Shown here: positions 12,741 to 22,861 of the stretch, one piece after another
Layout of the letters: the number at the start of each line of letters is the position of its first letter
Position numbering within the stretch: position 1 is the first letter of the stretch
DNA from: Varroa destructor
Taxonomy: Eukaryota; Arthropoda; Arachnida; Mesostigmata; Varroidae
Reading direction: 5' to 3'
NCBI RefSeq assembly: GCF_002443255.2
Contig: NW_019211454.1
Span: forward strand, 53,014,118-53,078,117
Length of the DNA: 64,000 nt
Translations under genes and position numbers: made by a program
The notes under the pieces: model-generated
What the model saw: the letters and a program-made list of their open reading frames with translations, nothing else
Told to the model about the DNA's origin: nothing
Database searches by the model: none

Positions 12741-15700
12741 ATGGCAGCGCAAGACCCTGATCCGAGTGAGTTCTTGTACGTCTCCGCAGAAATGAAGCGG
12801 AAGGATGCTACGAAGCCGTACGATGGCAAGAAGATGACTTGGGTACCCGATGAGAAAGAGGGCTTTGTTCTCGGGAACATCGAGTCCCTTGAGGGTGATA
12901 AGGCCGTCGTCGAAACCCCCGGAGGCAAAAAGACATTCAAAAAGGACCAGCTTCAACAGGTCAACCCTCCCAAGTACGAGAAGTGCGAAGACATGTCCAA
13001 TATGACTTATCTCAACGACGCTTCCGTACTGCATAACCTAAAGGAACGTTACTACGCCAACCTAATTTACGTAAGTATTTTGGATTCGCAATATAATCAC
13101 AAAAATTAATAGGGTTGATGTTTAACATTCCACAACCGCTTTATAGATATTGTACGTACTCAGTTGAATATTTTTGAACATTGCATTTAATTATAAGAAG
13201 TCACGCTAACGTCCGATGAGAATCGGATTGGCTAATAGTTGCTCAATTTTTGTTCTATACAGACTTACTCGGGTCTCTTCTGCGTCGCCATCAACCCGTA
13301 CAAAAGATTTCCCATCTATACCCCTCGTGTAGTTATGATCTACAAGGGCAAAAGGAGGACTGAGGTGCCACCTCATGTATTCGCTATTTCGGACGGTGCT
13401 TACATGCACATGCTCACGGACAACGAAGATCAGTCTATGCTTATTACGTTAGTATATACGCGCCTTCAACCATACACAAGCTATAAGCCCAACAAAATCT
13501 AAAACGAACTTTGGTGTCACCAGCTATCCCTATATTTTTTTGTACTATAAGACCTTCACAGAAGGTAAAAAAACTTTCCCATAAACTTTCAAAAATGCCT
13601 TTATTCTACAAAATAATTGTAAAAGTCTAGTCTCATCTGACTCCCTAAAAGGCTATTTTACCTTCTAAAAGCTTTTCCTTGGCCGACGGTCGGTCAGCTT
13701 CGAACGCTTGAACCTTTTACTGCATGAGAAACGCGAAATACACACTCTCAAGTTCGCAACCACACATGCGTCCCTCCGGCTAGCGTTGCTTACGTTTTTG
13801 TTTCCTTAAGAGACATCCCTTTTTTTTCACATTAAGCTCATATCCCCTGTATTATTCGTTCCTGTACCTTTAATAGAGTTGCAGAGTAATCTCTCGCGTT
13901 TTTTATTTGAATTGACATTGAACTTTTCATTATGGAAATCTTTTTTTTTTCGCGAAAAAATCTTCGTATTTTTTGTACGAATGTTTAGATGGCTAGATGA
14001 TGTCTAGACACGTGACTTATGCATAATTACGTTTTTACACCGCCTTCGCTACAAATCAAGCATTACAGAAACATTCTAAGACCTTTCTTCAGCTCCGATT
14101 GCTGCAAACAATAATCAAAACTAGGAGGAACATAGGCATTCTATGCATCTATAAAAATGGGTACCCGCGATATATAAGTTCCTTTTTTTCGAACTGTCGC
14201 ACTAATACCTTGGTTGTTAGAGTAGATTTCTTAAGTTATTGTACCCAATACCTCTCAGACAACTTCCCAATGTAAATCACTGTTTCTTTGCATTCTTAGT
14301 AACCTAGAAAAGAGCTGTCTATTATTAATCTTTCTGCGCTGTCATAAAATTCTCAAGCGAGCGCATTCGTTTTTTTAGGCACTTGCATTTGCGATAAATA
14401 TTGCAACATATTGGCATTTATTAGACTTGTCGCGATTAGTAATACTCTAAATTGGCCAACCTAAGATTTGAGCTTAACTCGAGAATCACTAAAAGGCCAA
14501 TTCAATTATGATAAGCAACAACTAAGTTTGGAAAACCTCCCACAGCGGTGAATCCGGAGCCGGAAAGACTGAAAACACGAAAAAAGTAATTTCGTACTTC
14601 GCCAACGTCGGTAAAAGTGACAGAAAGGCTGATGCTGATAAGAACAAGCCCTCACTTGAAGACCAGATCGTGCAAACTAATCCTGTTCTTGAGTCGTTCG
14701 GTAACGCTAAAACCACCCGTAACGATAACTCTTCCCGATTTGGTAAATTCATCCGTATTCATTTTGGCCCCACTGGCAAACTAGCCGGTTGTGATATTGA
14801 GACCTACCTGTTGGAGAAAGCTCGTGTGATATCTCAGCAGCCACTTGAGCGTTCTTATCACATCTTCTACCAATTGATGTCCGGTAAAATTCCTGACATG
14901 AAGAAGAATCTCCTGCTTTCCGACAACATATATGACTACCATTATGTATCTCAGGGTAAGGTCGAGATCCCCAACGTCGACGACGGTGAAGAAATGGGTT
15001 ACACCGATGAGGCCTTCAACATTCTAGGCTTCGACAAGGATGAAAAAGATGGTGTGTACAGGATCACTGCTTCTGTCATGCACTTCGGTACGATGAAGTT
15101 TAAGCAGAGACCTCGTGAAGAGCAAGCTGAACCCGACGGCACTGAAGAGGGTGAAAAAGTCGCGAAGCTTCTGGGTACCGATCCGACTGAGCTGTACAAG
15201 AACTTGACGAAACCCAGGATTAAGGTCGGTACCGAATTTGTGACCAAGGGTCAAAGTCAGGGCCAGGTTATGTCTGCTATCGGTGCCCTGTCTAAAGCCA
15301 TGTTCGATCGTCTGTTCAAGTTCTCGTCAAGAAATGTAACGATACCCTTGACACCAAGCAGGCCGTAAACACTTCATCGGTGTACTTGATATTGCCGGTT
15401 TTGAGATCTTCGACTACAACGGCTTCGAGCAGCTCTGCATCAATTTCACCAATGAGAAACTGCAGCAGTTCTTCAACCACCACATGTTCGTGTTGGAACA
15501 GGAGGAGTACAAGAGGGAAGGCATTGACTGGGTTTTCATCGATTTTGGTCTTGATCTGCAGGCCTGCATTGAGCTAATTGAGAAGCCCCTGGGTATTTTG
15601 TCCATCCTAGAAGAAGAGTCTATGTTCCCTAAGGCTACTGACAAGACGTTTGAGGACAAACTGAACAGCACCCATCTTGGCAAGTCGGCTCCATTCCAGA

Positions 15701-18700
15701 AGCCAAAACCACCGAAGAGCAAGGATATTGGCCCCGCCCACTTTGCTATTGCCCACTATGCCGGCACCGTTTCCTACTCTATTACTGGCTGGCTCGAGAA
15801 GAACAAGGATCCTCTTAACGACTGCGTCGTTGACCAGCTCAAGAAGAGTAACCTGAAGCTTCTGCAGACCATCTTTGAAGATCACCCTGGTCTTGGTGGA
15901 GATGCTAAGGCTGAGGGCGGCGGCAAAGGTGGTGGTCGCAAGAAGGGTTCTGGCTTCCAGACAGTTTCTGGCCTGTATAGGGTACGTAGAATCATATTTT
16001 TATGTCCAAAGACCTTAGGTATTTTCGCGTAGTTTATCTCAGTCAATGAGAAGATCGAACCAAATAACGTATCCGCCTAGAATAATCTGTCTATTGTCTT
16101 GTAGTTCTGTGTCCTAAAGTATTTCCATTATGTTCGCCTACAGGAACAATTAAATAAGCTGATGCACACCCTCCACTCGACACATCCTCATTTCGTGCGC
16201 TGTATCATCCCCAACGAGTTTAAGCAACCCCGTGTTATCGATGCCCATCTTGTTATGCACCAACTGACCTGTAACGGTGTGCTTGAGGGTATTCGTATCT
16301 GTCGTAAAGGTTTCCCCAATAGGATGGTGTACCCTGATTTCCGTCAGCGGTAAGCTGCATGGCAAGAAACAAAATATTTTAAGCAAATACGTGTTGTTTT
16401 TTTTCCTGTAAAACTTTCACTAAAGTCAAAGTAAAGTTTATAAAGAACAGATAAAAAAATTGATCTACTTTTAACACCATATTTGGTATGCAGTTACAAC
16501 ATCTTGGCTCCCAATGCGGTCCCTAAAGATTTCGCCGGCGAGCTGAAGGATGCTGGCAGTATGCTGATTTCTCAGACTGGTCTCGATAAGGACGAGTATC
16601 GTATTGGACATACTAAGGTACGACGATCTGACAGTTTTTTACATTTCGCAGGTATACAATTCTGGCTGCTTCGGAAGCTAAGAAGCATTCTGAGGCGAAG
16701 GATGCCTCTATCGCAGTTATTTCAAACATTGGTCTCGACAAGGATGAATATCGCTTCGGTAGCACTAAGGTTGAATGCCACTTGATGGTTTTCACGTTTA
16801 ATGTTGGATCCCGGCTGTTGTCCGGAGAGGACATATGTCCTATAATGTGGCTAACGGTGTTACAAAACTGCCGTTAGAAAATACTCGTTGTCTTCAGCAG
16901 TGTCTGTTGCTGTACCCTGCATGTGATAAGCAAATGTGTTATATATACGCTCTAATTTTCTCTCACGAAATCAACTTTCTTTTTTTTTTCCATTAAATTT
17001 AATCCCATGTAAGGTGTTCTTCCGTGCCGGAGTTTTGGGTCGCCTTGAGGAAATGCGTGACGAGCGTCTGGCTAAAATAATGACCATGATCCAATCGGCC
17101 TGTCGTTGGTACCTTTGCAAGAAACATTTCCAGAAGCTGAAGGAACAACGGTAAATAATTTACCAAAGCTTTATCGCTAGTTATCAGACTCTACGTCAAA
17201 ATGTATGTATGTGTAATAAGTTAATTGTCTAGTGTTGCAAAAAGTAAAATTACAGCATTATTTCATTTTTAGCCTGGCGCTCCGTGTTCTCCAGAGGAAT
17301 CTTCGCCAGTTCGCCCAAATGCGCAATTGGGCTTGGTGGAAACTCTTTGTTAAAGTTAAGCCTCTTCTTACTATGACAAAGGCTGAGGACGAGCTTAAAG
17401 GTAAAGATATCAAACAACAATTATTGCAATATACATAATATATATTTTTAGATAAATAAAAATTTGTACTTACCTAATCATATTCAGAAAAAAAAAGCTT
17501 AAACATATTTTTTAATCGTTTATAATATCTGACGTAAAGAATACTTCGTAACTTTGACATGCAGCTCTTGAAGATAAGCTCAAGGAGGAGATGGAGAAAC
17601 TGGCTAAAGAGGAGAAGCTCCGCAAAGAACTCGAGGCCCAGAACGCCAAGTTGGTCCAGGAGAAGAACGAGCTTTTCCTCCAATTGGAAGCCGAGCGTAC
17701 CGGTGCGGGTGACATTGAGCAGCGACTCAACAAGGTGAATTCTCAGAAAACCGACCTGGAGCGCCAAGTTCGCGAGTTGGAGGAGAAGCTGCACCGTGAG
17801 GAGGATAATGTCAACAAGCTGAACCAAAACAAACGAAAGCTTGAGGGAGAAATCAGTGCTCACAAGAAGGACATTGAGGATCTTCAATTGTCTCTGCAGA
17901 AGGCCGAGCAGGATAAACAATCGAAGGACCACCAGATCCGTAATCTTAACGACGAGATTGCTCAGAAGGAGGAACTCATAGCCAAGCTAAACAAGGAGAA
18001 GAAGTCCCTGCAAGAGCAGGGAAGCAAGACTACCGATGATTTGCAAGCACAGGAGGACAAAGTGAACCATCTTAACAAGGTGAAAGCTAAACTGGAGCAG
18101 ACCCTTGATGAGCTCGAGGATTCTCTTGAGCGTGAGAAGAAAGCCCGTGCCGACCTCGACAAGGCCAAAAGGAAGGTTGAGGGAGACCTAAAACTCGCCC
18201 AGGAGGCCGTGGCCGACCTCGAGAAAAATAAGAAGGAACTCGAACAGACCATTCAGCGCAAGGATAAGGAGCTTGCCGCTCTAGCCACCAAACTCGAGGA
18301 CGAGCAATCCCAAATTGCCAAACTGCAGAAACAGATAAAGGAGCTGCAACAGCGCGTCGAAGAGCTTCAGGAAGAGCTTGAAGCTGAGCGTCAGGCCCGT
18401 TCTAAGGCTGAAAAACAACGTTCAGACCTTGCCCGTGAGCTCGAACAGTTATCAGAGCGCCTAGAAGAGGCTGGAGGCGCCACGTCTGCCCAAATTGAGC
18501 TAAACAAGCGCCGCGAGGCTGAGCTTGGTAAGCTCCGCCGTGACCTCGAGGAGTCCAACTCGCAACATGAGCAGATCGTTTCGGCCCTCCGCCAAAAGAA
18601 CAATGCCACCGTGGTCGAGATGACAGACACCATCGACAATCTCAACAAGCACAAGGCCAAGTATGTATCTAGCATAAACCTCTTATGTCTAGCATACCCC

Positions 18701-21700
18701 TCCCTAAAATATTTATGCTATTATTTTAGTTGTTGTTCAATAAGCAGCTGATACCAAGAGCTCGTTTATATCAATGTTCGTGAACATGATCTAATCTAAA
18801 ACTTAAACTCAAAGGCTCGAGAAGGAAAGGTCCCAGTTCAAGTCAGAGGCCGATGATATGAGACAGAACGTTGAGCACGTTCAGCGAGAGAAGGTACTCG
18901 AGTTTTGGTAATAAAAATAATAAGTTAAGCGATGCAGAGTCGCACTTTCGAGCGCATCGTGGAGCAATCAAATTCAGCAATTTTAACCCTCTAGATCTCA
19001 CTAACCGCATTTTGGAACCCTGTCCTAAATATAACCTTCTTTAAAGACTTGAAAAGGACTGCGCTGGCTTCAAGTCTCAGGCTATCGATGCCCAATCTTC
19101 TCTGGACCACGCTGTGAAGCTTCAGGTATTGTTCTCAATGAAATTTCGGTTGTCACTATATGGCATTATGTTTACACCTACACGATGTCAACGGAAGAGT
19201 AATATCATAGTGATACAAGTACCCACTCACTTCTGCATATTAACTCTGCATTTTTTATATCTAAAGAGCTGGACCTCTACCTAGAAGTTGAGTTGAGAGG
19301 ACTGTTTTTCTAATTTTTCTAACCGTTGACTCAGCATTTGACTAGCATCTTGATCCTGCACCATAATTATGAGCATTTGCATGTGCAAGCGTCTACGTAA
19401 AATCATTTAACCAGGATACTCTCTTTAGGCCAATGCTGAGCGTCAGGTGAAGATGCTTGAGGTACAGCTGCAGGATACTCAGTACAAGCTGGATGAATCG
19501 AATCGTACCGTTAATGATTTTGATGCTGCGAAGAAGAAATTGGCCCTCGAAAATTCCGAACTCCAGCGTCAGCTTGAGGAGGCTGAGAGTCAGATCAGCC
19601 AGCTGTCCAAACAAAAGGCTTCGCTTGCCAGCCAAGCTGAGGAAGCCAAACGCTCTGCTGATGAGGAGAACAGGGTGCGTCATGTATATAACTCCTAATA
19701 ACAGGAGTAAATGGTTTCGAGTATAATATATAAAGTATAGTGGAATACACTTGCTCGTTACTTAAATAACAAAATACATGTTGTTGGTATCATGGGAGCA
19801 CTGCGGTATTATTCAGTCTACATACTGTTCTTTTTATATAGGAGCGTGCTGCTATCCTTGGCAAGTACCGTAATATTGAGCATGACCTCGACAACCTGCG
19901 TGAGGCTCTAGAAGAGGAACAGGAAGCTAAGGCTGATCTTCAGCGTCAACTTTCCAAGGCAAACGCTGATGCTCAGCTCTGGAGGAGCAAGTATGAATCC
20001 GAGGGCCTTGCTCGCCTCGAGGAGCTTGAAGAGTCTAGGAAGAGGCTTCAGATTAAGTTGCAGGGTGCCGAGGAGATAATCGAGGGCTTGAATGCCAAGG
20101 TTTCTGGCCTTGAAAAAACGAGGAGTCATCTGCAGGGAGAACTCGATGATATGCATGCTGAGGTCGACCGCGCCCAGCAGCTGGCCGTTCAGCTTGAAAA
20201 AAGGCAGAAATCGTTCGATAAGGTCATAGCCGAATGGAAGGCGAAGACCGATGATCTTGCTGCCGAGCTGGATGCCTCTCAGAAGGAATGCAGAAACTAT
20301 TCCACCGAAGTGTTTAAGCTTCGTGCTGCTTATGATGAGTCGCAGGAACGCTATGAGGCTGTCAAGCGGGAGAACAAGAATCTCCAGGATGAACTCAAGG
20401 ATCTCCTCGACCAGCTTGGTGAGGGTGGCAGGTCCGTGCATGAACTCGAGAAAGCTCGTAAGAGGCTCGAGCTAGAGAAGGACGAGCTCCAGCACGCCCT
20501 CGAAGAAGCTGAGGCTGCGCTTGAGCAAGAGGAAAACAAGGTTGGTTTGAAAACAGAAAAACAATTAACATTGTTATTTATATAGTTATGGTAATTCGCA
20601 TTTATAAATAGGCTTTCGGTAATCTCATGCTGGCTTTCTGCTTCTAGGTGCTCCGCGCTCAGTTGGAGCTTAGCCAAGTACGTCAGGAGATCGAGCGCCG
20701 CATCCAGGAGAAGGAGGAAGAATTCGAAAACACTCGCAAGAACCATCAACGCGCCCTCGATTCTATGCAGGCTTCCCTTGAGGCTGAGGCTAGAGGTCGC
20801 GCTGAGGCTCTTCGGCTGAAGAAAAAACTGGAATCCGACATCAACGAGCTTGAGATCGCTCTTGACGGAGCCAACAAAGCAAATGCTGAGGCTCAGAAGA
20901 CCATCAAGCGATACCAGCAGACGATGAAGGACATGCAGACACAAATTGAAGATGAGCAGAAGGCCCGTGACGAGGCTCGTGATCAGTATGCCAATGCTGA
21001 ACGCCGCGCCAACCAGTTGCACGGATCCCTCGAGGAAGCTAAACAGCTTTTGGAGCAGTCTGAGCGTGCACGTCGCTCAGTTGAGGGTGAGAACATGGAG
21101 CTGCGCGAAGCTAACAACGAAATGGCCGCTAACAACGCTTCTCTTGGAATGGCCAAAAGGAAACTTGAGGGTGAGATGGCTGCTCTGCAGGCCGATCTGG
21201 ATGAGATGATTAACGAGTGCAAGGCGTCCGAAGAGAAAGCCAAAAAGGCCATGGTTGATGCCGCTCGTCTCGCCGATGAGCTCCGCGCCGAACAGGAACA
21301 TGCTTCTTCTCAGGAAAAGATGCGCAAGGCTCTTGAGATTCAAATGAAGGATCTTCAGGTCCGTCTAGATGAGGCCGAGGCTGCTGCCCTTAAAGGAGGC
21401 AAGAAGCTCATTGAAAAACTCGAGCACAAGTGTCGCCAGCTGGAGTCTGATTTGGAAACTGAGCAACGCCGCCATGGCGATGCTGCTAAGAATGCCAGGA
21501 AAGGAGAGCGTAGAATTAAGGAGCTGCAGTTCCAGGCCGAAGAAGACCGCAAAAACCATGAGCGTATGCAGGAGCTTGTCGATAAGCTCCAGCAGAAAAT
21601 CAGCACTTACAAACGGCAGATCGAGGAGGCTGAAGAGATTGCTGCTATGAACCTGGCCAAGTACCGCAAAGCCCAGCAAGAGCTTGAGGATGCTGATGAG

Positions 21701-21778
21701 CGCGCCAATCTTGCCGAACAGACCGTTGCCAAGCTCCGGGCCAAAAACCGTTCCTCAGTCAGCATGGCCCGCGAGTAG
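12741..21778 (+). CDS. Mhc: Muscle myosin heavy chain, copy 2 (frameshifted in motor exon)
   Basis: Coding exons are 12741-13070 (from ATG; exon starts 12671), 13263-13447, 14546-15981, 16144-16349, alternative converters 16494-16617 or 16652-16769, 17014-17150, 17273-17400, 17565-18660, alternative hinges 18815-18893 or 19047-19125, 19429-19674, 19842-20540 and 20648-21778 (TAG). Landmarks are the SH3-like N-terminus ([13 protein letters not shown]), the P-loop GESGAGKT encoded just after the 14546 acceptor, switch I NDNSSR, switch II DIAGFE, a Gly/Lys-rich loop 2, the SH2/SH1 cysteine helix, an IQ motif and a coiled-coil rod. Two single-T deletions relative to copy 3, near 15322 and 15363, shift the frame by -2 and give TAA at 15366-15368. 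The rest of the gene is open and its splice sites are intact. It is either a very young pseudogene or carries assembly errors. ATG 12741 is chosen because it starts the conserved MAAQDPD N-terminus. Confidence 0.93.
15321..15368 (+). other. Mhc: Double 1-nt deletion and premature stop in Mhc copy 2
   Basis: Against copy 3 (31613-31662), copy 2 lacks one T in AAGTTTCTC (now AAGTTCTC, around 15321) and one T in AGGCTCGTAAA (now AGGCCGTAAA, around 15363). The net change is -2 nt. The frame reads into TAA at 15366-15368, after about 445 codons and just before switch II. Everything else in this 1,436-nt exon matches copy 3 almost base for base. Confidence 0.9.
16494..16617 (+). other. Mhc: Alternative converter exon A, Mhc copy 2
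   Basis: This 124-nt exon encodes [13 protein letters not shown]...DEYRIGHTK, 41 complete codons after a shared split Arg codon. It has a TATGCAG acceptor and an AAG|GTACGA donor. Its phase equals that of exon B, so either one can join the 16349 donor to the 17014 acceptor. It codes the converter, the region that sets lever-arm mechanics and muscle speed, and corresponds in position to the Drosophila Mhc exon 11 set. Confidence 0.9.
16652..16769 (+). other. Mhc: Alternative converter exon B, Mhc copy 2
   Basis: This 118-nt exon encodes [13 protein letters not shown]...DEYRFGSTK (39 complete codons). It follows exon A after an intron of only 34 nt (16618-16651). Splicing A to B is therefore probably sterically impossible, and it would also repeat the converter. 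It is homologous to the converter exon visible at the left edge in copy 1 (40-157). Confidence 0.9.
18815..18893 (+). other. Mhc: Alternative S2-hinge exon A, Mhc copy 2
   Basis: This 79-nt exon encodes [17 protein letters not shown]... and ends VQREK. It has the same phase and length as hinge exon B (19047-19125), so only one can be used per mRNA without duplicating the segment. It occupies the position of Drosophila exon 15a/15b, which sets the S2 hinge. The equivalent exon in copy 1 is decayed. Confidence 0.85.
19047..19125 (+). other. Mhc: Alternative S2-hinge exon B, Mhc copy 2
   Basis: This 79-nt exon encodes [16 protein letters not shown]... and ends HAVKLQ. It uses the TTTAAAG acceptor and the CAG|GTATTG donor. 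The 153-nt gap to exon A contains no other coding sequence. Confidence 0.85.
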
Positions 21779-22219
21779 AATAGCCATCGACAACGCTTAA
21801 TAGACTGACACTTCCCGCAATATCTGTCCGCTCAACCATCCACATTATTACTAATAATAATAATAATTGTTAGATCATCTCGTCCTCGATGCACCCGGAA
21901 CTTTCCGCTGTTCGCGCATTAATACGATATGCCTTGGTGATTTTCACAGCAGATATTGCGGGTACGTTCTGTGTGCCTGTTACTGGGAGACAGTGATGGT
22001 GCCACGAGCTTGCCGACAACAACTGAAGAAACGTAACGCGCTGCTTTATCTCACCGACATCGACTACATATTGGCAACCCGCTACCACAAGCTGACAAAC
22101 TCGTCAGTTGGTTATAAACCATAGGCACACTCATGAGAAACTCTCCCGTTACAACTGTCCTGCGTTATCGAAGGCTTAATATACGAACAGCCAGTAAGCC
22201 CACATTACGATTAGCCTCA

Positions 22220-22266
22220 AATAAATGCGTCATCATTGGCCTACACACGATATTGTTTTTAATAAA
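22220..22266 (+). terminator. Polyadenylation signals of Mhc copy 2
   Basis: AATAAA occurs at 22220-22225 and again at 22261-22266, 440-490 nt after the stop. Both are conserved in copy 3, where the first is at 38493-38498. Confidence 0.5.
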
Positions 22267-22577
22267 ACAACCCTTGATATTAACTGTGTAGCGTTGCATT
22301 TATCTTGGAATTAACAACAAAGTAGTACTTATTCGAATGTAAATATAGCTTTTAAAGGAGTTTAAACATTTTTGAAGATGCTATAATAGGCAAAATGATC
22401 CGTAGAATACCAAACAATCTTCTCAGTTGTTTTGAAAGAGTGGTTGTTTAAAGACTTTCTAACAGCGAATTGCGTTACTTCAGTTACTATCCAAATTCTT
22501 AGTATGCGTAAGTCTTTAGCTGTTTTATCTATTATGTTAGTTTTGTATAGTAATGGCAGTAAATTAATCGCCATACT

Positions 22578-22861
22578 GTGTATGACTTGGTTTTAAAGAG
22601 AAGGTTTCGTTTCGCCAAGGATAGGACTAATAAACAGTTGCGTGTACATCAAGTACAGGCTAAAAAAAAGCACGAGCTCAAAGCGGTCAAACATTGTAAA
22701 AAAGGCTTAAAATATCCTAAGCATATTAATCGTCGAAGCTCTATCTCGGCAATCCAAATGACAACTGATATTCTTTTCTTTCAATCCTATGTCAAAAATC
22801 TAGTTGTACCAAATCTAGCTCTTAGAGCCGCTTTGATGAAGTTTCGCGCCCTTTCCATTTA
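22578..22861 (+). pseudogene. Unrecognised basic ORF remnant downstream of Mhc copy 2
   Basis: An open frame of about 94 codons has no in-frame ATG at its start. It encodes a Lys/Arg-rich segment (starting KRRFRFAKDRT) and ends ALMKFRALSI. The duplicate at 38862-39158 keeps the frame: the two length differences are 3 and 9 nt. However, most substitutions between the copies change the amino acid, as expected of neutral decay. It may be a fragment of a mobile element or old gene. No family was recognised. Confidence 0.3.

Noticed and set aside
13448..14545. Search of the longest Mhc intron for an extra alternative exon
   Set aside because: No segment with flanking AG/GT in the right phase resembled the neighbouring exon.
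20351..21022. Long minus-strand open frame (223 codons) and similar frames antisense to all Mhc rods
   Set aside because: They mirror the biased codon pattern of Glu/Lys/Leu-rich coiled coils on the other strand, cross introns, and have no known domain.
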